Assembly: GCA_938024995.1 (NCBI GenBank)
Contig: CALJDU010000016.1
Span: forward strand, 1-64,000
Source: an uncultured bacterium
GTDB taxonomy: Bacteria > Myxococcota_A > Polyangia > Polyangiales > Houyiibacteriaceae
Reading direction: 5' to 3'
Length of the DNA: 64,000 nucleotides
Below, one piece after another: positions 18,614 to 27,623 of the stretch. The notes under the pieces were generated by a model. It ran no database searches and was not told the origin of the DNA. It saw only the letters and a list, made by a program, of their open reading frames with translations. Position 1 is the first letter of the stretch. The number at the start of each line of letters is the position of its first letter. The translations under genes and the position numbers were made by a program.

Positions 18614-19420
18614 TCAGAAGCGCGCGAGGATCGCTTCGCCGAGCTCGTTCGCGTAGGCCTTCTGCGGGTTGTGGCGCCCGTCGGGGAACCGCATCGGCTC
18701 GCCGCCCGTCACCGCGACGATCTCGTCACCGATCTGGTTGTCCACCATCGGATCGTCCGCGCTCCAGGTCACCAGCGACGGGACCGCGAGCCGCCGCAGC
18801 CGCGCCGCGTGGAGGGGGAACGAGAGCGCGACGACACACTCGAGCGAGTGAAGCATCTGCGCATCGTCGTAACCGCGGAAGCCGGTCTTCGCGAACACCT
18901 TGCGAAACGCGGGGAGCACCGCCTTGTTGACCACGGGTGTGTTGAGCGCGGCGATCACGGGGATCAGCGGAGGCGAGTCGCGGATCGCGCGGTGGGGCCG
19001 AACGCCGGTCGACGCGATGTAGACGATCCCCGCGACGCGATCCGGCGCGAGGTCGGCACACGCGGTCGCGAGCACACCGCCCATCGAGTGACCCACCATC
19101 ACCGCGCGATCGACCTCAAGCGCGTCGAGCAGGTCCAGCACAAACTGCGCGCGATCGAGCTCATGCGGGGAAGGCATGGTCTCCAGCGGTGTCGCGGCGA
19201 AGCCCGGCGTGTCCACCCGGATCGCGCGACGAGTCGGGGAGAGGACCGGCGCGAGCCACCGAAAGTCACGGACGCGGCCCGGGAGCCCGTGGAGCATCAC
19301 AAAGGGCGGACGGGAGCGATCATCACCTTCGTCGATATAGGCCGCCGGCCCAAACGAGCGCGGACCGTTGAGCGTCACGAACCGGGGCTCGGGATCACTC
19401 GGGTGCTGGGGGTGGCTCAC
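18614..19420 (-). CDS. Alpha/beta-hydrolase
   Basis: 268 aa. The start is placed at GTG 19420 because it overlaps the stop of the M23 peptidase gene as GTGA, a coupling seen repeatedly here; the open frame upstream lies inside that gene. The oxyanion segment MLHGLPG, nucleophile elbow VGHSMGGV, acid in WSADDPMVDN and histidine in PDGRHNPQKA give a full catalytic triad. Members hydrolyse esters, lactones or C-C bonds; the substrate cannot be read from sequence. There is no signal peptide, so it is cytoplasmic although its partner is exported. Confidence 0.85.
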   Translation of the reverse strand: MSHPQHPSDPEPRFVTLNGPRSFGPAAYIDEGDDRSRPPFVMLHGLPGRVRDFRWLAPVLSPTRRAIRVDTPGFAATPLETMPSPHELDRAQFVLDLLDALEVDRAVMVGHSMGGVLATACADLAPDRVAGIVYIASTGVRPHRAIRDSPPLIPVIAALNTPVVNKAVLPAFRKVFAKTGFRGYDDAQMLHSLECVVALSFPLHAARLRRLAVPSLVTWSADDPMVDNQIGDEIVAVTGGEPMRFPDGRHNPQKAYANELGEAILARF

Positions 19421-20910
19421 GAAGCAGGCGCCGCGATGGTCTCGGCGACGCTCTCCGCGGACGGTTCGCTCGCGGCCTCGGCTTGCGCATCGGCTTCTGC
19501 GTCCGGCGCTTCGCTGGGAGCGGGCGCTTGACTGGGATCCCAACGCTCGGCGGCGGGATAGTTCGGATCGTGACTGTGGTGATCGGTGGTGTGCGGGTGC
19601 CGCCCGAGGAGGAGCCCGCGGAGCACCTCAGACGAGTCGAGCACACCAAACTCCGGCGAGTGCAATTCGAAGTGAAGATGTGCCGCGCTGGAACGCATCC
19701 CCGTGCGCCCCACGGTCCCGAGTCGCTCACCGCGCTCGACGTGCTGACCCCAACGGACCTCCACGTCTTCCATGTGCATGTAGCAACTGCGGAGGTACCC
19801 GCCCTCGGCGGGGCGATGGTTGATGCAGACGTAGCGGCCGCCGTTGCCCATGGCCGCTCGCGGAACCTCGGCGATCTCATCCGGTGTCATGTTTCGGTGC
19901 TGGGCGCCGCCCGGGAAGTCGACGCCCGCGAAGCTCACGCGACCATCGGCGACCGCGACGATCGGTTCACCCAGGGAAGACTCCACGTCCACTCCGCGAT
20001 GACGCCGCGCGCCTCCGTCTCGTTCCGCGCCGAGCCAGCTGCTCACCACCCGCGGCGCACCGTGCAGCGGCGAACCCAACACGACCCCGAAGCGCCGAAT
20101 CGGCATCGGCGGCTGATGCGTCCCGTAGTACTCGAGCAACCGTCGGCGGTCGGTCAGGATCCGGTCCTCTCCGCGATCGCTCAGGACGCGGTCTCCCCAG
20201 ACGAAATGCGAAACGTAGTGACGATGCGGTCGTTGCTCGAACGCCTCGTCGACGGTCTGATGTTGTTCGCGCCAGGTGGAGAGGAGCCCCGCCGCGAAGT
20301 AGATGTTGGACTCGGCTTGCAGGAGCCGCGGGCCCGCGAACGGGAACCGGTCCAGGGTGCGAGTGCGCTCAAGGAACCCACGCGTGGTCTTCACGAAGAA
20401 TGAGTACACGCCCCGCGTGAACGTCCGTGAGTACATCGAGCGCGGGATCGACGTGAGGCCCAAGCCGCCCATCGAATCGGCGTCATGATGGCACCGTCCC
20501 ATCCGCATGATCAGCGCGCCGACCAGGAACGGATCCTCGCCGAACTCGCCCGCGTACTGGAGCACCCAGTCACCCCAGCGCCGCGGTCGACGCGGCGGCA
20601 TCCAACCGCAGAGTTGACGAAGCGCGCTCGCGAAGCGATCCGGATCGATGTCCTCGCGCTCTGGTGAGATGGGCTCCGCGGGCCAGTCACCAATGTTGAC
20701 CAGCTCGCGCGCTCTCGGGCTCACGCGAACGCCGGGACGTCGCCGACGGCGCCACGGGAGATCGTCCGCGGACGCCTCTGAGACCGAGCTGACGGGGGCG
20801 CCCACCGAAGCGAACGCGCTGAAGACCACCATCGGAACCGCGAGCCCACACAGGAGCGCGCCGCGCATCAGCAAGGCACCGATCGATCCGCTCTGGCCGT
20901 TTCGCATCAT
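19417..20910 (-). CDS. Exported M23 peptidase with degenerate transglycosylase-like domain
   Basis: 497 aa. The first start codon in the frame is GTG 20913, followed by ATGs at 20910 and 20907; I use 20910. After a signal peptide and an Arg-rich spacer comes a lysozyme-like helical region (about 110-250) with DPFLVGALIMRMGRC and DSMGGLGLTSIP, matching the ALIxxES...GLMQI pattern of lytic transglycosylases, but the catalytic Glu is replaced by Met. The M23 (LytM) domain (about 275-430) keeps the zinc motifs HRGVD and HLHFE and should cut peptidoglycan cross-links. A Pro/Ala/Glu-rich tail ends the protein. The alpha/beta hydrolase gene is coupled downstream. Confidence 0.85.
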   Translation of the reverse strand: MMRNGQSGSIGALLMRGALLCGLAVPMVVFSAFASVGAPVSSVSEASADDLPWRRRRRPGVRVSPRARELVNIGDWPAEPISPEREDIDPDRFASALRQLCGWMPPRRPRRWGDWVLQYAGEFGEDPFLVGALIMRMGRCHHDADSMGGLGLTSIPRSMYSRTFTRGVYSFFVKTTRGFLERTRTLDRFPFAGPRLLQAESNIYFAAGLLSTWREQHQTVDEAFEQRPHRHYVSHFVWGDRVLSDRGEDRILTDRRRLLEYYGTHQPPMPIRRFGVVLGSPLHGAPRVVSSWLGAERDGGARRHRGVDVESSLGEPIVAVADGRVSFAGVDFPGGAQHRNMTPDEIAEVPRAAMGNGGRYVCINHRPAEGGYLRSCYMHMEDVEVRWGQHVERGERLGTVGRTGMRSSAAHLHFELHSPEFGVLDSSEVLRGLLLGRHPHTTDHHSHDPNYPAAERWDPSQAPAPSEAPDAEADAQAEAASEPSAESVAETIAAPAS

Positions 20911-21038
20911 CACCGTTCGCCCGAAGATTGAACCTCAGGGAGACGAGGTCAACTTCACGAACATTCAACGCGAGCGGTCCTTCCTTAAGGCGCCGCGCGG
21001 GAGGGGCCGAACGCGCGGACGGTCGAAAGCGCACTCGG

Positions 21039-21569
21039 TCAGTAGAAGCCGCGCCCGTGGACCGCGGCGACCAGGTGCCGTATCCGGTTGAAAGGCGCCT
21101 CGTCCCAGCCCGGCGGCGTGCGCGCGAGATCGCAGGACAGCCCAGGCAGTCGAAGCGAGAGCGTAGGCCGGATCCCTTCTGACACCTGCTCGTCGGGCGG
21201 CAGTCCGCAGGCGTCGAGGTCGGTCAGGGCTTTGCGCAGCTCCTCGATCACGGTCGGGTCGAGCTCCGGAACGTTGACGGCGATCTCCGGCTCGGTCGAC
21301 TCGTAGCGCGCCGAAAACGTCCCCGCCGAGGCGTCACGCGTCACGACATACGAGACCATCCGCGTCGGGCTGACGATCGCGCGCCACTCGACGACCTTGC
21401 CGTCCTCTTGCGGCTCTGGCCAGTCCATCCGCGCGAGCTCGGCGCGAGGGTCACGCCGCGTCCCGAAGTAGAAGGCGGCGAGCAGGAGCGCGATCCCGAT
21501 GATGAAGATCCACACCGATCGCGGGGGCTCCTGCTTCTCGTCCTCGGCCTCGGCTTCGATTTCACTCAC
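21039..21569 (-). CDS. Single-TM anchored protein of unknown function
   Basis: 176 aa from GTG 21569; no better start is visible and no clear ribosome site. A charged N-terminus (SEIEAEAEDEKQEPP) is followed by one transmembrane helix (about 18-37, VWIFIIGIALLLAAFYFG) and a small extracytoplasmic domain with two Cys (DACGLP and GLSCDL) that may pair. No family is recognised. It lies 33 bp downstream of the sigma-factor partner gene on the same strand and may belong to that operon. Confidence 0.7.
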   Translation of the reverse strand: MSEIEAEAEDEKQEPPRSVWIFIIGIALLLAAFYFGTRRDPRAELARMDWPEPQEDGKVVEWRAIVSPTRMVSYVVTRDASAGTFSARYESTEPEIAVNVPELDPTVIEELRKALTDLDACGLPPDEQVSEGIRPTLSLRLPGLSCDLARTPPGWDEAPFNRIRHLVAAVHGRGFY

Positions 21570-21602
21570 CGGCGGACGATAGCAGCGGAGGCTCTCGCTT
21601 CG

Positions 21603-23294
21603 CTATGCGCGCACCTCACCGAATCGCGTCAGGACGCAGGCGCCGAGCCCGATGCAGGAGATCAGGATGGCGGCGAGGACCTCGACGCCAGGCACGAGGC
21701 TCAGGACGAACATCACGAAGACGCCAAACCCGAGCTGCGCCACCGGCTTGTCGCGAAGGAAGGCGAGCGGAGCGAGGTGACCGACAACCGCCCCGAGCGC
21801 CGCGATCCCGGCGTACATAGCGACACCGGACAAGATGAACACCGCCACCGCGCCAGGGATCCCGATAATCGTGATCGCGAGGCCGATGGTGAGCACGACC
21901 GCCGCGACGAACGACATCACGCCAATAATGAAGAGGCGACCGGGCCGCTTGGCGATCACGCGCTGTATCGTTAAGAAGCGCTCGCGGGCGGCGCCGAGGA
22001 GCAAGAGCCCGAAGAGGAACAAGAAGCCGTGATTCGTCGCGGACTCAAAGAACTTCGCGAAGAACGACTCCAGGAAGCTCTCCTCACCATCACCGCTCAG
22101 GTCGACGTTCAGCCCACCGTCGCTCCCGACGCGTCCGTCCGCGCTGGTGACCGTTCCTCCCATCGTGATCAGCTCACCTCGAACGACCGCCCCTTCGACA
22201 ACCTCAACGTCTCCGCCCATCGAGACCACGTCGCCCAACACGACGCCGCGAACGACGATGTCGCCGCCCATGGTGATCACTTCGGTCGTCACCGTTCCGA
22301 TGATCTCAGCGTCACCCCCCATCGTGAAGACCGCCTCGACCACGCGCCCCTCGGCGATGGTGGAGTCGCCGCCGAAGGTCGTGACGGGAGCCTCGACATC
22401 TCCGAGGAGCGCAGCGGGGATCACGGGCGCAGCGGGAGGCTGCGGCGCGGCGGGCGCAGCGGGTGCCACGGGAGGCTCGGGAGCGACAGGCGCAACCGGC
22501 GCGACCGCGACGTCGGCGGGTCGCGCTCCTACAACCAGCACATCGCCGACACAACGCGCTTGAACGTCTGCATGGGAGACGATCTCCGCGACCACCTCCT
22601 CGAGCGCGGCGTCGGTCACGCTGAGATCGATCGTCGGGTCTCCAGGGATCGCCCCGATGAAGCCGACGCCCGCCGCCTCTGCTGCCAAGCGGAGCACCTG
22701 CGTCGCGGGCTGCCCTTGAACGACGATGTTGATCTTCGGCTCACTCGGGCACTGCGCGGTCGCGCCGCTCGCGGACAACGAGAGCGCTGCCCCAGCGACA
22801 AGCGCGGACGTAAAGCGCCGGACGTTTCGCGCGGTCGCGAAGCAGACAACAAACGCGACCGCCGCGCTCGCGAGCGACAACACCGGCCATCCGCCGAGCA
22901 AGCCCGCGACGCGATCGAGGGCGGAGACGAACGCGAGCGACCGCCGAAGCAAAGCTTCTGGGGCCGGGATCCCGCCGAGCGCGAGCAACGCGAACGCGAC
23001 CGTCGCCAGCGACCCCACCACGAACGAACCGACAAGCGCGCGACGGGAGGGCGCGGGGGTCGAGAGCTCCATCGCGCGGGAGATCATCACGTCGAGATCG
23101 GGGAGCGCGGGCGCGGACTCACGAAACGCCAACGTGAGCTCGTTCGCGAGCGCGCGCTCTTCGGCCACGCGACGCGCGAGCTCAGGGTCCACGTCGCGCG
23201 AAAACCCGAGCTCTTCGAGGAGCTCATCTCGACCGTGTGCGAGCGCCTCGATCCGCACGGCCTCGTCTTTCTTCTGAGGAGGATGATCGGTCAT
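21603..23294 (-). CDS. ECF-sigma partner: membrane protein with STN-like and bactofilin-like repeat domains
   Basis: 563 aa. The ATG overlaps the sigma gene stop as ATGA, so this is the likely anti-sigma or sensor. Order of parts: cytoplasmic helical region (1-85); three hydrophobic segments (about 88-108, 136-155 and 163-180); an exported STN/secretin-N-like domain (about 187-258, INIVVQGQPATQVLRLAAEA then TIDLSVTDAALEEVVAEI); a Pro/Ala linker; four beta-helix-like repeats spaced about 17-18 residues around [ST]MGGD (positions 324, 341, 358, 377), like those of polymer-forming bactofilin-type proteins; then three or four further helices to the end. The N-terminal part has no clear zinc-type anti-sigma motif. 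The STN part could sense a ligand or peptide (inference). Confidence 0.78.
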   Translation of the reverse strand: MTDHPPQKKDEAVRIEALAHGRDELLEELGFSRDVDPELARRVAEERALANELTLAFRESAPALPDLDVMISRAMELSTPAPSRRALVGSFVVGSLATVAFALLALGGIPAPEALLRRSLAFVSALDRVAGLLGGWPVLSLASAAVAFVVCFATARNVRRFTSALVAGAALSLSASGATAQCPSEPKINIVVQGQPATQVLRLAAEAAGVGFIGAIPGDPTIDLSVTDAALEEVVAEIVSHADVQARCVGDVLVVGARPADVAVAPVAPVAPEPPVAPAAPAAPQPPAAPVIPAALLGDVEAPVTTFGGDSTIAEGRVVEAVFTMGGDAEIIGTVTTEVITMGGDIVVRGVVLGDVVSMGGDVEVVEGAVVRGELITMGGTVTSADGRVGSDGGLNVDLSGDGEESFLESFFAKFFESATNHGFLFLFGLLLLGAARERFLTIQRVIAKRPGRLFIIGVMSFVAAVVLTIGLAITIIGIPGAVAVFILSGVAMYAGIAALGAVVGHLAPLAFLRDKPVAQLGFGVFVMFVLSLVPGVEVLAAILISCIGLGACVLTRFGEVRA

Positions 23295-23851
23295 CGTTCG
23301 CTCGTCCCTTCATGGCGCGCGGTGAGCAGCGCGCGAAGTTTCTTTCGGCCTCGGTGGAGCCAGGTCATCACGGTCCCTTTCGGCACGCCAAGGGTGTGCG
23401 CGATGTCTTCGTAGCTCTCTTCGTGCACATGAAAGAGCACCACCGCGCTGCGCTGCCCCTCGGGCAGCTGCGTCAGCGCTTCGCTCAAGTCCGCGACGTC
23501 ATCGCGCGCGATCGCCAGGCGCTCGGGATCGGGCGAGCCGCTGACCGCCGCGCCTTCGGGATCGGGATGGTTCACGAACGCGCCGCGCTCCAGGCCGCGA
23601 CGACGAAGGCGATCCCGACAGACGTTCCGCGCGACCGTGAGTGCCCAGCTCCGAAACGAGCCGCGCTCGGGGTCAAACTGCTCAAAGCGCGTCACGATGC
23701 GCTCCATCGCGAGCTGCGCGAGGTCCGCCGACTCTCGAGCGCCGCCGACGTGGTAGCAGAGCGTGTAAATCGCCTCCGCGTTCTGCCGCAAGAGAGGCTC
23801 CAGCTGCTCACGTCCAAACGAGCCGCGGAGCTTCTCGGGCGACTCGTCCAT
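23291..23851 (-). CDS. ECF-family RNA polymerase sigma factor
   Basis: 186 aa from ATG 23851 (MDESPEKLRG); ATG 23941 is an in-frame alternative, and neither has a strong ribosome site. Sigma region 2 is present (ADLAQLAMERIVTRFEQFDP, then RSWALTVARNVCRDRLRRR) and region 4 (ALTQLPEGQRSAVVLFHV, ESYEDIAHTLGVPKGTVMTW, LHRGRKKLRALL). It recruits RNA polymerase to stress-type promoters. It overlaps the membrane partner gene by 4 bp and may control its own operon, but I could not identify a matching -35/-10 pair upstream. Assignment to the ECF family is secure. Confidence 0.92.
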   Translation of the reverse strand: MDESPEKLRGSFGREQLEPLLRQNAEAIYTLCYHVGGARESADLAQLAMERIVTRFEQFDPERGSFRSWALTVARNVCRDRLRRRGLERGAFVNHPDPEGAAVSGSPDPERLAIARDDVADLSEALTQLPEGQRSAVVLFHVHEESYEDIAHTLGVPKGTVMTWLHRGRKKLRALLTARHEGTSER

Positions 23852-24037
23852 CCGCGCCTTGACCTTAGCGGCTTGGAGCGACGACGCGAAGACCGCGAAG
23901 ACACCGGGGGAAGAAGGAAAACTCGGGGGGGCGAGGAACATGCTTTCGCGAGGTCCCTACGGGGCGCGAAAGCACATATTTCACCGCGTTGTGCTTTTTA
24001 CCGAGGCTGTTCGCGGGACAAAAGCGCGCGTCTCGCT

Positions 24038-26326
24038 TCAAGCCCGGTGCTTACGCAACCCGAGCGCGATGAACGTCAACAGGATCATCAGCACCGCGCG
24101 CTTACCGCCCTGACCCGCGCCGATCGCGGAGGCCTGGCAAAGCGCGCCGCCCCCAAGACCACCGAAGTCCTCTCCGGGTCCAGGAGCCGGTGGAGTGGGC
24201 GGTGTGGGCGGCGTGACGTCTTCCTCTCGCGGGTCGAGATAGTCGGGAACGCCATCGCCGTCCTCGTCCCCGCGCTGCTCGACCATGTCCGGCTCGTCCG
24301 CGTTGTCCGAGTCTGTGTCGAGCCAGTTGACCATTCCGTCCATGTCGACGTCGTCGCCGTGGGTCGCCGCGTCTTCGACCTCGGTCCGCGTCGGGATGGT
24401 GTCGTTGTCGTCGTCGTCGTCCAGGTGGTTCGGCATCATGTCACCATCCGTGTCCTGGTTGACGAAACCCGGGCGCTCGTCGCGGGTCGGGATCGAGTCG
24501 TTGTCATCGTCCGCGTCGAGGTAGTTCGGCGTACCGTCGCCGTCGGTATCCGGACAGAGATCGAGCCCCATCGGGCACTCCACGCCGTTGATGATCCCGT
24601 CCATGTCGTCGTCGTCACCGCGGCATCGGTTGTCGTCTCCGCAGAGCGCGTCGCCGGGACAGTCATCGTCTTCCAAGCACTCCACGCAGGTCGGCATGTC
24701 GCCGTCCCCGTTGCAGAACCCACCGGTGCACTCGGCGCCGCGCGGCATCGCGAGGAACGCGCAGTCCCCTTCGTCACAGCTGTCCATCGTGCACTCGTTC
24801 CCGTCGGTGCAGTCGGCGTCGCGATCGCAAGCGCAAGGATCGGTCATCGAGACGCAGATCTCTTCGAAGTCGGTGCCGCCCGTACCGTCGCAATCCGCGC
24901 CCTCGCCGACCAAGATGATCGCGACGGTATCGCTCTGCACGGTCTCGAGCCCCGTGAAGGTGTCGATGAGGTTCATGTCGCCCCGGCTCCCGGTGACCGA
25001 TCCGCTTTCCGCAAACGCGCCCCAGCCGCGGGCGTTGCCTTCGCTGACCGTGCTATTGGCGGAGGCGGCGTCGGTGTACGCGCCCGAGGAGAGGCCGCCA
25101 GAGGGAGAGTTGTTCGCCGGGAGCTCGCCGTTGGGCATCGTGATCGGCGTGTCCGGAACGATCGAGGCGTCGTTCCAGAACATGGGGAGCGGTACGCGCG
25201 TGAGGCCGGGGTTGACCTGGAACATCCGGAGGCCCGGGAAGGCGACCTCGATGTCCTCCGCGACGTAGTGGAACTCGCCCGCGTTGAGCTGCACGAGGCA
25301 CTCGTAGCTCCCGGCGGGGACCGCGTCGCCATCAGCGGTGCGTCCGTCCCAATCGAGCGTGTTCATGCCCATCATCGCCGTGCCGTTCAGAACGAAATCA
25401 TCGACACCGGCCGCGTCGAACTCCCCGTCGTCGTTGAGGTCGCAGATCAAGCGGTATCGACCGGGCATGTTGACCGTGAAATCGAAGGTGCCGGTGTTGC
25501 GACCAGGCTCGATCACGCCGCACGCCGCGCCGGCTCCACCCGCCGCGAAAGAGAAGCCCGTGATCTGCGGGTCGGGAACGCCGTACGGCTCTACGAGCGG
25601 GTCGGGGAGGTTGAGGTAAATCGGGTAGGACGCGGTCACCATGCGGCCGGCCGCGCGAACGCTGCGGCTCGGGTTCACGCCGTCGACTCCGATCCCGTTC
25701 GCCAACAGCTCCCAACGCGCGAGCCCATGCACACCGTTCAAGGAGAGCTCGACGACGCCGGTTCCAAACGAGCCGATTGGCACGCGAACATAAACGCTCG
25801 CCTGCACCGCCCGAGGTTGGGACTGCGTGTTGGTGCTGTTGAAGATCCAGCGCTCGGCCGAGACGCGGCCATCGATGTGCTGCGGGTGCGCGGCATCGGC
25901 GCTGCAAGGGCGCGCGCCGGAGGTGTCGCAGACCGAGATGTCCCAGCGACGGGTCGAGGTGAAGCTTCCCGAGAAGTTCGTGATCTTGTAACGACCCGCC
26001 GCGCGACCGCTCAGATCCACGCAGGACCCATCTGTGACGAACGCGGTGACGATCGACGCGTCGGCGGGATCAAAGACATCGACCGTTCGTGTCGCGCCTG
26101 TCGAATCACTGCCGACGACGCAGATCTCTTCGCTGCTGGGATCCAGGATGTCGACGAAGACCTCGGTATCAAACAAGCCGAGGCGCCCGGTTCCACCGAC
26201 GGTCGGCATCAACTCATCGGTCCCCTCAGCGCTCGCGAACGGGATCGCAGGCGAGACCGCGAGGATCAACAGCGCGACGCTCGCGAGAGAGAAGGAACGA
26301 GAAACGGAAACAAGTCGGTGATCCAC
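24038..26326 (-). CDS. Large surface protein with Ca-binding TSP3-like repeats
   Basis: 762 aa from GTG 26326, with GGAGG four bases upstream on the minus strand. A signal peptide ends near FASAEG. The first about 450 residues are beta-rich and unassigned, then comes a Cys-rich segment (CACDRDADCTDGNEC and CLEDDDCPGD) resembling Dickkopf-like myxobacterial repeats. Multiple thrombospondin-type-3/EF-like Asp motifs follow (DTDGDGTPNYLDADDDND, DTDGDMMPNHLDDDDDND, DEDGDGVPDYLD), which bind calcium. A Pro-rich linker leads to a Cys, a hydrophobic segment and RKHRA, a weaker MYXO-CTERM-like ending. Probably a secreted or cell-surface adhesin or matrix protein. Confidence 0.85.
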   Translation of the reverse strand: MDHRLVSVSRSFSLASVALLILAVSPAIPFASAEGTDELMPTVGGTGRLGLFDTEVFVDILDPSSEEICVVGSDSTGATRTVDVFDPADASIVTAFVTDGSCVDLSGRAAGRYKITNFSGSFTSTRRWDISVCDTSGARPCSADAAHPQHIDGRVSAERWIFNSTNTQSQPRAVQASVYVRVPIGSFGTGVVELSLNGVHGLARWELLANGIGVDGVNPSRSVRAAGRMVTASYPIYLNLPDPLVEPYGVPDPQITGFSFAAGGAGAACGVIEPGRNTGTFDFTVNMPGRYRLICDLNDDGEFDAAGVDDFVLNGTAMMGMNTLDWDGRTADGDAVPAGSYECLVQLNAGEFHYVAEDIEVAFPGLRMFQVNPGLTRVPLPMFWNDASIVPDTPITMPNGELPANNSPSGGLSSGAYTDAASANSTVSEGNARGWGAFAESGSVTGSRGDMNLIDTFTGLETVQSDTVAIILVGEGADCDGTGGTDFEEICVSMTDPCACDRDADCTDGNECTMDSCDEGDCAFLAMPRGAECTGGFCNGDGDMPTCVECLEDDDCPGDALCGDDNRCRGDDDDMDGIINGVECPMGLDLCPDTDGDGTPNYLDADDDNDSIPTRDERPGFVNQDTDGDMMPNHLDDDDDNDTIPTRTEVEDAATHGDDVDMDGMVNWLDTDSDNADEPDMVEQRGDEDGDGVPDYLDPREEDVTPPTPPTPPAPGPGEDFGGLGGGALCQASAIGAGQGGKRAVLMILLTFIALGLRKHRA

Positions 26327-26445
26327 AAGGCCTCCAGCGCTGAGGTCAGACCTCAGCCGAGCCGTGGGTAGCGCGTTTCAGCCGATTCGCCAGCCGAGTG
26401 GGGCTGCTTTTCGTAAAAGTCGAATTTTCAGGCGGTCGGCGGGGT

Positions 26446-27594
26446 TCAGAGAGACTCGCAGATGAAACGTCGACCGACGTCGCAAACATTGTCGTTCCAG
26501 TCGCCCGCGGCCCGATTGATCATGAAAATACAGTCTTCCTCGCCCGGAAAGACCGCGTCGTTGGGTTCGCCAAAGGCCCAGTTCAGGTAGTCCACCGGCT
26601 CACCCGTCGTCCAACGATAGTTCCCCTCCCCATCACGACCACGATCGGTCAGACCGATCCACGCGGCGGACTCCCACGGATCGCCTGCGGCCGGAGCTCC
26701 CGTCACGATGCCGGCCAAAAACGCGTTCTCGTCGGCGTCGCGGATGGCCGCCAGATCACGCGCGAGCCCATTCGTTTCGTCTCTACAGAACTCGCGCGCG
26801 TCGCGGAACGAGAGCGGCTCGCTGCACAAGAGATAGAGGTGCTCCTCATAGAGGTGCGGGTCGCAGCCATCGGGGCAGAGCGCCTCCCCTTCGTCGATGT
26901 CGATATCGCCATCACAGTCGTCGTCGAAACCGTTGCAGCGCTCTTCCGCGGAAGGGTTGATCTCGTCGTTGGTGTCGTCGCAGTCGCCGCCTTCTTCCGC
27001 CGTGCCCTCTTCGTCACCCACGCACACATTCACGGGGTCGATGCCGTAACCGTCATCGTCGGCATCGACGAAGCGAGAAACGACCAGCCCTTCGTCCGTC
27101 ATGCCGTCGCAGTTGTTGTCGACTCCGTCGCAGATCTCCGTCGCTCGTCGGTTGATCGCTCCATTGGTGTCGTCGCAATCGTTCATGTTCGTGACGCGCC
27201 GAGCCGGAACGACGCAGTCCGAGGCCGCGGTGCCGGGAGCGCCATCACCATCGCCGTCGACGTCTGCGTAGTGCGTGACCGTCACGTCCTCATCGGTGCG
27301 ACCGTCGCAGTCATCGTCGACCTCGTTGCATTCCTCAGGGCGCGACACGCAGGTGTCCGGGGGCTCGACATCGGTCGCATCGCTCGCGTCACTCGCGTCA
27401 CTGGCATCGGTCGCGTCGGTGCCGCTATCGACGATCACGTCGGGCGCAACATCCGACGCCGTGTCCACGCCCACATCGCCCGCGTCCGGCGTGGTGTCGG
27501 TCGCCGCGTCCCGTCGGCTGTCGCCGGGCCCAAGCGGAGCGGTGTCGGCGAAACAACCTACTAGCAACATCGCGCAAACAGCTCGGAAGAACAT
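26446..27594 (-). CDS. Lipoprotein with MopE-type metal-binding repeats and a C-type-lectin domain
   Basis: 382 aa from ATG 27594; an in-frame TTG at 27600 is less likely. The lipobox CAMLLVGC puts a lipid on Cys14. An Asp/Thr/Ala-rich linker with DASDASDASD follows. Repeats with CNEVDDDCDGRTDE, CDGVDNNCDG and CNGFDDDCDGDID are the MopE putative metal-binding motif, joined by Ca-loop-like DVDGDGDG and DADDDGYG. The C-terminal about 130 residues form a C-type-lectin-like domain with WIGLTDRG, GEPVDYLNWAFGEPND and the WND core (GDWNDNVCDVGRRFICE), so it may bind sugars or protein with Ca. Its start is only 29 bp from the divergent DUF1592 gene. Confidence 0.88.
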   Translation of the reverse strand: MFFRAVCAMLLVGCFADTAPLGPGDSRRDAATDTTPDAGDVGVDTASDVAPDVIVDSGTDATDASDASDASDATDVEPPDTCVSRPEECNEVDDDCDGRTDEDVTVTHYADVDGDGDGAPGTAASDCVVPARRVTNMNDCDDTNGAINRRATEICDGVDNNCDGMTDEGLVVSRFVDADDDGYGIDPVNVCVGDEEGTAEEGGDCDDTNDEINPSAEERCNGFDDDCDGDIDIDEGEALCPDGCDPHLYEEHLYLLCSEPLSFRDAREFCRDETNGLARDLAAIRDADENAFLAGIVTGAPAAGDPWESAAWIGLTDRGRDGEGNYRWTTGEPVDYLNWAFGEPNDAVFPGEEDCIFMINRAAGDWNDNVCDVGRRFICESL

Positions 27595-27623
27595 ACCCAA
27601 TCGTAGCAGTTCACGATGGCGCG

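Noticed and set aside
23237..26371. Long plus-strand open frame opposite the sigma factor and surface protein genes
   Set aside because: Antisense of three real genes; rich in Arg, Asp and Val with no motif.
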